Below, piece by piece: positions 49,066 through 57,608 of a DNA stretch of 64,000 nt (position 1 is the first letter of the stretch; each line of letters begins with the position of its first letter). The translations under genes and the position numbers were made by a program. Below the pieces are notes generated by a model. It was given only the letters and a program-made list of their open reading frames with translations, did not search any database and was not told the DNA's origin. Origin of the DNA: Massilia sp. Se16.2.3 (GTDB lineage Bacteria; Pseudomonadota; Gammaproteobacteria; Burkholderiales; Burkholderiaceae_D); NCBI RefSeq assembly GCF_014171595.1, contig NZ_CP050451.1:1736001-1800000 (forward strand), in the 5' to 3' direction.

Positions 49066-49472
49066 GTGACTCTCCTTTGACAAATAGACGGCCTGCACGC
49101 AAAAACGCTATGAGCCCGACCCCATGGGCGTGCAGGACTCGACCGGATATGGCTGGGTCGTACCGGGCCACGCGATAGTTCGCGCATTTGCGATTAAGTT
49201 AAGCGAATTTCTGAACAGGGGGCGCGCGGGAGAAAATGCATGACGATACTGCTGAGTTGGAAGACGTTACCTGAAGATAATGAGAGGCGTTTAACTTTTT
49301 GTGAGGAAATTATTGTAACCGGGGCGGGTAATGGATGAGCAATGCAGGATGCACGGCGAATGAGCGGGACAAGCTCGACGGAAAAAATTGACTACGATTG
49401 AAATCCTGTTTCAATTTTCGATGCCGGATGAAATATCCTTTCAAACACCCATGAGCACCCGGCGACGCTGGA
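49066..49472. other. Intergenic stretch between divergent SRPBCC and uvrD genes
   Basis: AT-richer than the window average in its middle part (49230-49440). No RNA gene, hairpin terminator or coding frame could be supported. Confidence 0.5.
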
Positions 49473-49502
49473 TGGGCATACAGTAAATCCCGGCGGTATA
49501 AT
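49473..49502 (+). promoter_or_regulatory. Candidate promoter placing uvrD on a leaderless transcript
   Basis: A perfect TATAAT at 49497-49502 ends six bases before the ATG at 49509, with a poor -35 (TGGGCA, 49473-49478, 18-base spacer). Transcription would begin at or next to the A of the start codon, and no Shine-Dalgarno sequence lies in between. Confidence 0.5.
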
Positions 49503-49508
49503 GGCCGC

Positions 49509-51821
49509 ATGAATCTCCTTCACAACCTGAACCCTGAACAATTGGCCGCCGTTACGTTGCCTCCCCAAAGCGCACTCATCCTTGCCGGCGCCGGTTCGGG
49601 GAAGACTCGCGTCCTCACTACCCGCATCGCCTGGCTGATCCAGACCGGACAGGTCTCGCCCGCCGGCATCATGGCCGTGACGTTTACCAATAAGGCGGCG
49701 AAGGAGATGCTCACGCGCCTGTCAACCATGCTGCCGGTGAATACCCGTGGCATGTGGATCGGTACCTTCCACGGCCTGTGCAACCGCTTGCTGCGTACCC
49801 ATTACCGCGACGCCGCGCTGCCGCAATCCTTCCAGATCCTCGATTCGCAAGACCAGCTGTCGATGATCAAGCGCATGCTGAAGGCGGCGAATGTCGACGA
49901 TGAAAAATATCCGGCCAAGAACCTGATGTATTTCATCAATAACGCCAAGGACAATGGCCTGCGTGCCGGCCAGGTCGAGGCCTACGATCCGATCGAACGC
50001 AAGATGGTCGAGCTCTACGAGCTCTACGACCAGCAATGCCAGCGCGAAGGCGTGGTCGATTTCGCGGAATTGCTGCTGCGCTCGTACGAGCTGCTGTCGC
50101 GCAACGCGCCGCTGCGCCAGCACTACCAGATGCGCTTCAAGCACGTGCTGGTCGACGAGTTCCAGGATACCAACGACCTGCAATACAACCTGTTGAAACT
50201 GCTGGCCGGCCATGGCGAGGGTAGCGGCGGGGCGATCTTCGCCGTCGGCGACGACGACCAGAGCATCTATGCGTTCCGCGGCGCCAACGTCGGCAACATG
50301 CAGGCCTTCGAGCGCGACTTCCAGGTCAAGAACCTGATCAAGCTCGAGCAGAACTACCGCTCGCACGGCCACATCCTCGACAGTGCCAACTTCCTGATCG
50401 CCAACAACACCAAGCGCCTCGGTAAAAACCTGCGCACCGACGCCGGCCAGGGCGAACCGGTCCGCGTCTACGAGGCCTCGTCCGACCTGGAAGAGGCGCA
50501 GTGGATCATCGAGGAAGCAAAAAGCCTGATGGCCGAAGGCCTGGAGCGCAAGGAAATCGCCATCCTCTACCGCTCGAACGCGCAAAGCCGCGTCATCGAG
50601 CATGCGCTGTTCGCGGCCGGCATTCCCTACACCGTCTATGGCGGCCTGCGCTACTTCCAGCGCGCCGAGGTCAAGCACGCGATCGCCTACCTGCAGCTGA
50701 TGGACAACCCGCACAACGATTCGGCCTTCTTGCGCGTGGTGAATTTCCCGACGCGCGGCATCGGCGTGCGCTCGATCGAGCAACTCCAGATGGCGGCCGA
50801 TACCTATGGCGTTTCGCTGTACGCGGCCGTGCCCTACATGACCGGCAAGGCGGGGACCTCGCTGGGCGGCTTCGTGAAACTGATCGAAGGCGCGCGTTTC
50901 GAGACCCAGCAACTGGCGCTGCCGGAAATGGTGCGCGTCGTGCTCGAGCGCAGCAACCTGCTGACCCACTACGCCAACGAGAAGGAAGGCGCCGACCGCA
51001 TCGAAAACCTCGAGCAGATGGTCAACGCCGCCACCCAGTTCGTGCAGGAAGAAGGTTTTGGGCAGTTCGCGCCGGCCCACCTCGGCCCGCCAGCCCAGGC
51101 CCAGGCCGGCGAGGCCGTCGTCTACCAGGACGGCATCGACATCCTCGAAGCCGACGCGCCACTGCCGTCGGTCATGTCGCCCTTGTCCGCCTTCCTTGCC
51201 CACGCCTCGCTGGAAGCAGGCGATGCGCAAGCCCAGGCCGGCCAGGACGCCATGCAGCTGATGACGGTGCACTCGGCCAAGGGCCTGGAATTCGACGCCG
51301 TATTCATCACCGGTCTGGAAGAGGGCCTGTTCCCGCACGAAACCAGCGCGCGCGAGGCGGACGGCGTGGACGAGGAACGGCGCCTGATGTACGTGGCGAT
51401 CACCCGCGCCCGGAAGCGCCTCTACATGAGCTTTACCCAGCAGCGCATGCTGCACGGCCAGACCCGCTTCAACATGAAGTCGCGCTTCTTCGACGAGTTG
51501 CCCGAGGAAGCCCTGAAATGGCTGTCGCCGCGCGTGCAGAGCCACTGGTTCGCCAACAAGAAAGCCGCCACCGCCTGGGACGACGCTGCCTTCCGCAACG
51601 CCGGCAGCGACAATAAAATCGCCGCCCAGATCACCCAGAAGTCCGCCGGCAGCTCCGGCTGGCGCATTGGCGAGTCGGTCGCCCACGCCAAGTTCGGTGA
51701 AGGCGTGATCGTCAACATCGAAGGCGGCGCCGGCGCCGCCCGCGCCCAGATCAACTTCGGTGCGGCGGGCATGAAAGTGCTCGACCTGTCGGTGGCCAAG
51801 CTCGAGCGCATTTCACGCTAG
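49509..51821 (+). CDS. uvrD: ATP-dependent 3'-5' DNA helicase UvrD/PcrA
   Basis: 770 residues, a superfamily 1A helicase for nucleotide excision and mismatch repair. Motifs in order: Q-type LNPEQLAAV, Walker A AGAGSGKT, VTFTNKAAKEM, FHGLCNRLLR, motif II VDEFQDTND, motif III GDDDQSIYAFRGA, motif IV LEQNYRS, motif V VHSAKGLEFDAVF and motif VI AITRARKRLYMSF. The C-terminal Tudor-like module (GWRIGESVAHAKFGEGVIV) contacts RNA polymerase in PcrA/UvrD. An insertion near 520-555 rich in Ala/Gln (AQAQAGEAVVYQDG) is typical of betaproteobacterial members. No frameshift is seen. Confidence 0.96.
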   Translation: MNLLHNLNPEQLAAVTLPPQSALILAGAGSGKTRVLTTRIAWLIQTGQVSPAGIMAVTFTNKAAKEMLTRLSTMLPVNTRGMWIGTFHGLCNRLLRTHYRDAALPQSFQILDSQDQLSMIKRMLKAANVDDEKYPAKNLMYFINNAKDNGLRAGQVEAYDPIERKMVELYELYDQQCQREGVVDFAELLLRSYELLSRNAPLRQHYQMRFKHVLVDEFQDTNDLQYNLLKLLAGHGEGSGGAIFAVGDDDQSIYAFRGANVGNMQAFERDFQVKNLIKLEQNYRSHGHILDSANFLIANNTKRLGKNLRTDAGQGEPVRVYEASSDLEEAQWIIEEAKSLMAEGLERKEIAILYRSNAQSRVIEHALFAAGIPYTVYGGLRYFQRAEVKHAIAYLQLMDNPHNDSAFLRVVNFPTRGIGVRSIEQLQMAADTYGVSLYAAVPYMTGKAGTSLGGFVKLIEGARFETQQLALPEMVRVVLERSNLLTHYANEKEGADRIENLEQMVNAATQFVQEEGFGQFAPAHLGPPAQAQAGEAVVYQDGIDILEADAPLPSVMSPLSAFLAHASLEAGDAQAQAGQDAMQLMTVHSAKGLEFDAVFITGLEEGLFPHETSAREADGVDEERRLMYVAITRARKRLYMSFTQQRMLHGQTRFNMKSRFFDELPEEALKWLSPRVQSHWFANKKAATAWDDAAFRNAGSDNKIAAQITQKSAGSSGWRIGESVAHAKFGEGVIVNIEGGAGAARAQINFGAAGMKVLDLSVAKLERISR

Positions 51822-52050
51822 CGCGAATGCGGCCGGTAAATGAGGCCGGGGCCTCATTCACGAAGCCGAAGGTTTCATTCACAAGGCCGGGCCCCCATGC
51901 ACACGCCCGTAGGGTGGGCGGGGCCGCCGAGGCACCCGTGCTCGTGCCGCATGGTACGCATGAATATTCGGGAAGCTCCGCTTTGCCTGCGCTGGCAAAT
52001 GGTGGTCTGGCGCCGTGCCGGACAAACAGGTTTTCTGGCGAATCCCCGCA
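51822..52050. repeat. Intergenic repeats incl. GTAGGGTGGGC copy
   Basis: TGAGGCCGGGGCCTCATTCA at 51841 contains a GAGGCC/GGCCTC palindrome and is followed by two related CATTCAC-AAGCCG / CATTCAC-AAGGCCG phrases. A GTAGGGTGGGCGGGGCCGCC copy begins at 51909. No gene. Confidence 0.6.
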
Positions 52051-52776
52051 TCAGGCGTGCATGAATGTCCGCTGCACATCGGCAGGCAGGTTCTCGATCG
52101 CATAGCGCACGGTCGCGCGCTCCATTGATGCCAGGTGCTGGCGCAGGAAGGCCACTACCAGTCCCGGTTCGTATTTGCCGGCGACCTTCAGCACCCAGCC
52201 AATTCCCTTTTGCACGTAGGGGTCGCGATCGGCCAGCAGGCGCGCGCAGTTGGCGAATACACAGTCAAGATCGACATGCGCGCTACGGCCCACGAACTTG
52301 ACGAGCGCAACGTTCGACGCGCGCCGGCACCACGGGCTGCTTGACTGTCCCCATGGGTAGATACGCTCCACGAGATGAGGGTGGCGCTTGAGGTAGGCAT
52401 GGAGCGGCTTGATGCACAGGTCGTCGCATTGCGCCCAGTTGCCGACCGCGTTCTCGAGCCATGCCTGCACCCGTTCCAGCAGGCGCCCCTCATCGTCCAG
52501 GCGGGGCGCTAGCTTCGCGACCAGCGCCGACGCCAGCATGAGATGTTCGTGATACGCCTGCGATCGCGCGAAATGCTCCGCCAGCGCCAGCCAGTCGTCC
52601 GCCGACAGCGTCCGATGGCGCGCGAACGCCTGCGCGGCGATCCCGGTCACGCAGGCATTGGAGACGCCGAGCGCAGTGACCGGCGTGGGAAAGTAGCGCT
52701 GCAGGGACTGCGCCAGCTCCTCCGATGCGGCGGCCCGCAGTGCGCATTCGAGCTCGGCGACGATGACGTCGCTCAT
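52051..52776 (-). CDS. AlkD-like HEAT-repeat DNA alkylation repair protein
   Basis: 241 residues built from helical HEAT-like repeats. Recognisable parts are SLQRYFPTPVTALGVSNACV (family hallmark near the N-terminus), WLALAEHFARSQAYHEHLML, the tryptophan segment VGNWAQCDDLCIKPL, WCRRASNVALVKFVG and DPYVQKGIGWVLKVAG. AlkD-type glycosylases remove bulky alkylated bases. The pattern of residues matches the DNA_alkylation superfamily; whether it is an active glycosylase cannot be decided. Its ATG overlaps the stop of the upstream gene by four bases, indicating coupling. Confidence 0.85.
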   Translation of the reverse strand: MSDVIVAELECALRAAASEELAQSLQRYFPTPVTALGVSNACVTGIAAQAFARHRTLSADDWLALAEHFARSQAYHEHLMLASALVAKLAPRLDDEGRLLERVQAWLENAVGNWAQCDDLCIKPLHAYLKRHPHLVERIYPWGQSSSPWCRRASNVALVKFVGRSAHVDLDCVFANCARLLADRDPYVQKGIGWVLKVAGKYEPGLVVAFLRQHLASMERATVRYAIENLPADVQRTFMHA

Positions 52777-53282
52777 GCGACGGGCAATTCGGTTGCGCCA
52801 CCCCCTGGCCGGGCAGGCGGACGCGCCAGCGCCAACCGCGCCAGGTAGCACAGGTTGGCAAGCACGAAGGGACCGAACACGAAAAGCATCAGGCCGGGAC
52901 GGCTGGCCAGTATCGCCAGTTGCACGCGCGAGGTCTCGATCAGGTTCGGCTCCTGGTGCAGCGACATCGGTACCCCGGCCGCGAGTGCGTAGCCATAGTG
53001 CAGCGCGAACAGGATGAGCCCGGCACGCCGCATGCCCGCCAGCGCCACATAGGTATAGACACAGTACATGCCGACGGAAACGACGACAGCAATGAGGGGC
53101 GACAGGAAGGCCGTGATTGGCCCATAGCTGAAGAAGACCGCCGCCACCAGGTTGTTGCCCATGTTGTAGTGCCCCGGCATGTGCCCCGCGGGCGGAATCG
53201 ACAATATCGCGATCAGGAGATAGGGTGTGAACAGGCATCCCGCAACGAGCGAGATGATTTTTCGCTTCGAATCACTGCGCAT
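52773..53282 (-). CDS. Four-helix membrane protein, hypothetical
   Basis: 169 residues with four hydrophobic helices (about 10-30, 45-65 to 85, 92-110, 135-155): ISLVAGCLFTPYLLIAILSI, SPLIAVVVSVGMYCVYTYVA, LILFALHYGYALAAGV and PGLMLFVFGPFVLANLCYLA. No family recognised. It is followed by the AlkD-like gene with an ATGA overlap. The ATG at 53282 is used, since the preceding in-frame codons read as promoter region. Confidence 0.65.
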   Translation of the reverse strand: MRSDSKRKIISLVAGCLFTPYLLIAILSIPPAGHMPGHYNMGNNLVAAVFFSYGPITAFLSPLIAVVVSVGMYCVYTYVALAGMRRAGLILFALHYGYALAAGVPMSLHQEPNLIETSRVQLAILASRPGLMLFVFGPFVLANLCYLARLALARPPARPGGGATELPVA

Positions 53283-53381
53283 GGTGTCGCTCCATCGGGT
53301 CCCTTCGTGTGGCTGCGCCACATTCTCATGCCGGTGCCGGTGCTGGCCTGGACGGCAGCGCCCCAGGCATGTTATTCCGGC

Positions 53382-54230
53382 CTAGCCGCCGGCGTCCTCA
53401 AGCAGCTTGGCCAGTTCCTGGTAATCGTGTTGCCGCGCTATTTCCGACGCGCTGCGCCCTGTCCTGGCCTCAATGACCCTTGCCTTGGCGCCGCTCGCGA
53501 TCAGTGCACGCGCAATGTCGCGCCCCTGCGTATCGCACACCTGCCGCGTCTGGGCGCAGCCGTCGGCCACGGTCAGCAGGACGCTCCTGATGCCGCCGTT
53601 GGGATCGACGCCGCGCTGCAGCAGCAAGCTGGCGACGTCAGCGCGCGCGTTGATCGCCGCAGAGTGAAGGAGAAACACCGCACCGGGATCGTTGGGGTCA
53701 AGTGGTCCGCGCGCGTCGAGCAGGGCTGTCAGCAGTTCGGGCAGGCGCTCGTGCGTCATGTGCATGCTGATATACGCCAGGTTGACGTCCGAGGCCACCG
53801 CTCCCCTGGCGATGAGATAGGCGATCACCTCGGTCGAGGTGGCGGCGCCCAGCGCACGGCTATGGTCGGCGGTTGGCGATGCGCCCGCTTCGACCAGCAA
53901 GCGGGTCATGGCGAGATTGCCCGTGGCCGCCGCATTCACCAGGAGGCCGTGCCCGATGTCCGGATCGCGTGCCAGGTCGGGCTTTGCGCGCAAGAGCCGC
54001 TCCAGTTCGGCGACTTTTCCCTGATGGACATACAAGGCCGCCTGATCCTTTGGCGGCTTGGTCAGCTCGTCGATCGCGACGCGTCCGAGCAGGTAGGGCA
54101 CCGCAACAACCAGGCAGAGCGGGTTGCCGTCACAAAGCACCTTGTCGGCGCGCGCGGGGGCGGATACGAGCAGCGCGGCGGCCATGAGTGCAACCAGCCA
54201 CGACGCTTTCAACTGTTTGTTTGCTTTCAC
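53382..54230 (-). CDS. Secreted ankyrin-repeat protein
   Basis: 282 residues from a GTG start with AGGAAG five bases upstream; a longer ATG start at 54284 adds 18 polar residues and spoils the signal peptide. After the signal peptide (LVALMAAALLVSAPARA) and a region with a cysteine pair (VLCDGNPLCLVVAVPYL), ankyrin repeats follow: GHGLLVNAAATGNLAMTRLL, VEAGASPTADH, VFLLHSAAINARADVASLLL, QRGVDPNGG and ALIASGAKARVIEARTGRSA. Periplasmic ankyrin proteins usually act as protein-binding partners or inhibitors, but nothing here points to a partner. Confidence 0.82.
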   Translation of the reverse strand: MKANKQLKASWLVALMAAALLVSAPARADKVLCDGNPLCLVVAVPYLLGRVAIDELTKPPKDQAALYVHQGKVAELERLLRAKPDLARDPDIGHGLLVNAAATGNLAMTRLLVEAGASPTADHSRALGAATSTEVIAYLIARGAVASDVNLAYISMHMTHERLPELLTALLDARGPLDPNDPGAVFLLHSAAINARADVASLLLQRGVDPNGGIRSVLLTVADGCAQTRQVCDTQGRDIARALIASGAKARVIEARTGRSASEIARQHDYQELAKLLEDAGG

Positions 54231-54314
54231 GATCTTCCTGTCCGGTGGCGGTGTGCGGTCGACAGCAACATGGTCCGCGGCCACCTGGCGCGTGACCAGC
54301 GTTTCCGATCCAGC

Positions 54315-54740
54315 CTACATCCCGTCGATGCGCCTGGCCCGGTCACGCAACAACAGCATCGCCGTGCCGGCGTCGCGCACCCACAGGTAGGACTTGTCGT
54401 TCTCGCTCCGGTGCACATGGAGCTGCCCAGGATTGCAGCCGTGCCGCTTTGCGAAATCGTGCTTGTCGAAACCAGGCGGAACATGGGCGACGTCCTTGCG
54501 CGGCGCGCCATCCTTTTCGAAACGGTACAGGCAGGCGAAGGGCTCCTTCGCTCCCCACAGGTCCGCCTTCATCTGGCCGACCCAGACATCGCCCCAGTAG
54601 ATGCGCAGGGTCTTGCGCTCGCGCGCTACCGGCCCCTGTGGTGTCGTGGCGACCCTGAACCGTTCGGCTTCGAGTGTGCGCACGAACTGCGTTGCGAATG
54701 CGTTCAGCGGGGCACCGGTGTAGTTCGACAGGTCAGGCAT
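54315..54740 (-). CDS. Hypothetical protein
   Basis: 141 residues, not recognised. A soluble alpha/beta chain with TLRIYWGDVWVGQMKADLWG, FACLYRFEKDGAPRKDV and a conserved-looking LHVHRSENDKSYLWVRDAG near the end. No signal peptide. It lies upstream of the ankyrin gene on the same strand (85-base gap). Codon use agrees with the neighbourhood, so I take it as real. Confidence 0.6.
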   Translation of the reverse strand: MPDLSNYTGAPLNAFATQFVRTLEAERFRVATTPQGPVARERKTLRIYWGDVWVGQMKADLWGAKEPFACLYRFEKDGAPRKDVAHVPPGFDKHDFAKRHGCNPGQLHVHRSENDKSYLWVRDAGTAMLLLRDRARRIDGM

Positions 54741-54786
54741 GTAATCTTGCGTTCGTAAAAGTGCACACAGTATATTTCGAACCGTT

Positions 54787-55008
54787 CTACCCTTGGCCGT
54801 GGCCGGCAGGTCCGGCCTTGCGATACCGTAGCCATCCGCCCACGCTCAGCAGCAGCGCCGTGAGCGCGCACATCGCGCCGCTCGCCAGCCTTTGCTGGCG
54901 ATCCGTCAGCGCGCTGAAGATATCCAGCAAGGCATTGCTGCCGAAGACGGTGAGGTACAGCGCCCCGAGAGTCAGCAGCAGGGCAAGGGCGAGGACGAGA
55001 ATGCGCAT
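54787..55008 (-). CDS. Small two-helix membrane protein, hypothetical
   Basis: 73 residues. Helix one is ILVLALALLLTLGALYLTVF, helix two ASGAMCALTALLLSVGGWLR, with a short polar segment SALTDRQQR between. Basic tail. It begins 16 bases after the BPSS1780-family gene ends and on the same strand, so it is probably in that operon. No family recognised. Confidence 0.6.
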   Translation of the reverse strand: MRILVLALALLLTLGALYLTVFGSNALLDIFSALTDRQQRLASGAMCALTALLLSVGGWLRYRKAGPAGHGQG

Positions 55009-55024
55009 GGGTTTTCCGGGAGCC

Positions 55025-55804
55025 TTATTTACTGAGGTCGACGGGCCTGGAAGCGCCGTCCACCGGTTTGCCGAAAATCTGCCGGTACCCCGCATACATC
55101 GCGCACTGCAGCAGCAGGACGAACAGGAAGATCAGCCACATCAGCAGCACGCGTCCCAGTACCGAGCCGCCCATCAGGAGGGCGATCAGGAAGCAGAACA
55201 GCAGCAACAGCCCGAACCAGGCCAGCAGCAGCACCACGAACACGCGCGCACTCTTGAGTACGGCGAAGAAGCTGTAGAAGATGGCCTTGCCCGGCCCCAT
55301 CTGCTGCCAGTAGATCAGCGGCGCGGCGAAGGACAGCGCGATCAGGACGCTCACGTTCAGGCTCGACAGCGCGAACATCTTGACGAGCTCCCACACCGCC
55401 ACCTGCGGCACGTTCTTCGGGTCGACCGGCTGCGCGACCTGGCGCATCAGGTCGAGGTCGATGGCGGCGCGCGCAAGCAGGGTCAGCAGGATCGAGGCGG
55501 CCAGGTAGACCAGGCCGATCTTGCACAGCTGCCCCAGCACCGGCCAGCGAAAGCCGGTCAGCAGCACGGCCGGGGTGACGCGTTCGCCTTCCTCGATCAT
55601 CAGGCAAGCCTTCATGAAGGCCATCGAGAACGAGGGCACCAGCACGATGGCGAGCAAGGGGCCGAGCAGCGGCACGGCACTGACCAGGATGCTGATCAGG
55701 ATGTTCGCGAACAGCAGGGTGGTCAGCGCGGCGGGTTGTTTGCGGAACAGGCCGGTGCCCTGCTTGAGCCAGGTCCAGCCGGTGATTGCGGGCATGTTGT
55801 TCAT
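55025..55804 (-). CDS. BPSS1780-family multi-pass membrane protein
   Basis: 259 residues with six hydrophobic helices. The opening ITGWTWLKQGTGLFRKQPAA and the phrase LVPSFSMAFMKACLMIEEGE match a family common in Burkholderiales and annotated BPSS1780; function unknown. It lies three bases downstream of thrB on the same strand, an arrangement I recall for this family (gene next to thrB and polA), so co-transcription is likely. Confidence 0.85.
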   Translation of the reverse strand: MNNMPAITGWTWLKQGTGLFRKQPAALTTLLFANILISILVSAVPLLGPLLAIVLVPSFSMAFMKACLMIEEGERVTPAVLLTGFRWPVLGQLCKIGLVYLAASILLTLLARAAIDLDLMRQVAQPVDPKNVPQVAVWELVKMFALSSLNVSVLIALSFAAPLIYWQQMGPGKAIFYSFFAVLKSARVFVVLLLAWFGLLLLFCFLIALLMGGSVLGRVLLMWLIFLFVLLLQCAMYAGYRQIFGKPVDGASRPVDLSK

Positions 55805-55807
55805 TAT

Positions 55808-56766
55808 CTAGGCCGCCAGGCTCGGGGCCGGGCTGGCAATACGGTCGCGCACGATGCGCTCGAATTGGGTGGGGTCGTGCGGCGTCAGCAATTGCGCCGC
55901 GCGCGGGGCGTGCAGGTCGTACAGGCGCGACAGCCAGAAACGCAGCGCCGCCGCGCGCAGCATCGCCTGCCAGGCGGCGCTTTCCGCCTCGGTGAAGGGG
56001 CGCACGGCGCGGTAGGCCGCCAGCAGGGCGTGCACGCGCGCCTCGTCGAGCCGGCTGCCGTCGGCGGCAATGCACCAGTCGTTGACGGTGACGGCCAGGT
56101 CGAACAGCCAGGTGTCGACGCCGGCGAAATAGAAATCGAAGCAGCCCGTCAGGCGTTCGCCGACGAACATCACGTTGTTGCGGAACAGGTCGGCATGCAC
56201 GGGGCCGCGCGGTAGTTGCGCATAGCGCTCGGTGCCGGCAAAGTCGGCCTGGTACGCGACCTCGTCCTGCAGCAGGCGCGCCGTGTCTGCCGGCAAGTGC
56301 GGCAGCACGGGGCGCGGTGGCTTGCCACCAGTCGAGGCCGCGCAAATTCGGTTGCGCCAGCAGGGAAGTCGCGCGCCGCCAGGTGCATGCGCGCGAGCAT
56401 GGTGCCGACTTCGGCGCAGTGGACCGGCTGCGGATCCATCTGCGAGCTGCCGGCGAGTTTGCTGACGATGGCGGCCGGCTTGCCCTGCAGCGGCACGACC
56501 AGTTCGCCCTCGGCATTCGCGACCGGGGCCGGCACGGGAATGCCGCGCTCGGCCAGGTGGCGCATGAGCTGCACGTAGAAGGGCAGCTGGGAAAAATCCA
56601 GGTTTTCGAAGACGGTCAGCACGAACTCGCCGCGCTCGGTCGTCAGGAAAAAATTACTGTTGTCGATGCCGGAGGCGATGCCTTGCAGCGCCAGCGCCTG
56701 GCCAAGGGGAAACTGCTTGATCCACTGGGTGAGGTGCTCCAGTGTGACCGCGGTGAAAACTGCCAT
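55808..56766 (-). pseudogene. thrB: Homoserine kinase ThrB (APH-type), two frameshifts (about 56363 and 56311)
   Basis: ThrB phosphorylates homoserine for threonine synthesis; this is the aminoglycoside-phosphotransferase-fold form. The start [20 protein letters not shown] is intact, with [20 protein letters not shown] and the [20 protein letters not shown] helix. Phase is lost at ARDFP (+ coordinate about 56363). The expected [17 protein letters not shown] is in a second phase, and at about 56311 the third phase starts ([17 protein letters not shown]), running to the stop with the catalytic loop [14 protein letters not shown] and the metal motif FDFYFAG. Corrected length is about 320 residues. 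Real mutations would make the strain a threonine auxotroph unless another kinase exists. Confidence 0.88.
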
Positions 56767-56824
56767 TATGGAAGTACAGGTTAAGGGTCGGACTGGCAGG
56801 CGCCAGGCGCCCGCGATTGGCAGC

Positions 56825-57408
56825 TTACTGCTGGGTAGATGGCAGCGGCGGCGGTGGCGGAACGTCGGCCGGCTTGCTCATCGGCACGGTGGCCGGCGGC
56901 ACCTTGCCGGCGGGGGTGCGCCGCTGGCCGGGGTGCGCGGGGCCGCCGATGCGCCGGCCGGAGCCGCGCCAGGCGCCGTCGTGCCTGCCGCAGCGGCCGC
57001 CGCGTCGGCATCGGCCTTGGCTTTTTTCTTCGCGTTGAGGTCGAATTCCATCACCTGCCATTGCGGCGCACGGAAGGCGCTGCTCTGGGCATCGCCCGCC
57101 TGCGCGTTGCCGGCTGCCTGGTTCGGACGCATGATGTAGTGACTCTTGCCGCTACGCACTTCGACTTCGGTGACCTGGCCGTTGTTGCGCTTTTCCTTGA
57201 TCTGGGTACCGCGGCGCGGTTCGATGCGGGTGGCCGGCTCGTCGCTGCCACGCTCGATGGGCTCGGTTCCCGGCGGCTGGCCCGCCTGCTGGGCGCCTGC
57301 GGTGGCGGGCGTGGCAGTCGTCGGGTTGCCGGTCTGTGCGGCGGCCGTGCCGGCGCCGGCGAGCAGGGCGATCGTCAGGAGGCTCAAGCGGGGAAATGTG
57401 CGCAGCAT
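56825..57408 (-). pseudogene. DUF2782 family protein, one frameshift at about 56914
   Basis: Signal peptide (MLRTFPRLSLLTIALLAGAG) then an Ala/Pro-rich linker and the DUF2782 core IKEKRNNGQVTEVEVRSGKS followed by HYIMRPNQA. A long Ala-rich segment leads to the C-terminus. A run of five C on the minus strand (+ 56912-56916) has one too many: the natural end is [20 protein letters not shown] and PPLPSTQQ with a stop at 56825, in the other phase. As written it ends at 56878 in an arginine-rich tail. Corrected length is about 194 residues. DUF2782 genes lie beside polA and thrB in many betaproteobacteria, and do so here. AAGG precedes the ATG. Confidence 0.85.
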
Positions 57409-57608
57409 GGTGGTCACCTTGTGTCGTTTAGACCATTGTAACAAACGGATACCGTTCCCTGTGAAAAGTGTCTGTTATTGACGCGGTCCAGCCCCACATA
57501 CGGACTGTACAGGGAGTGCCCGCGTGCGCAGCCCTTGCACTTTCACCATGCCGGATTCTGCGATAATGCAGCCACCCTGGCTCGCCGCCGGCTCACCCAT
57601 TTATTCCT

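Noticed and set aside
49722..51686. A 654-codon minus-strand frame inside uvrD
   Set aside because: Antisense shadow of a helicase with all its motifs.
52051..54740. A genomic island or defence cluster around the AlkD-like and ankyrin genes
   Set aside because: No integrase, tRNA, toxin, nuclease or restriction gene is present, and the GC content appears like that of the flanks; the grouping looks like ordinary accessory genes.
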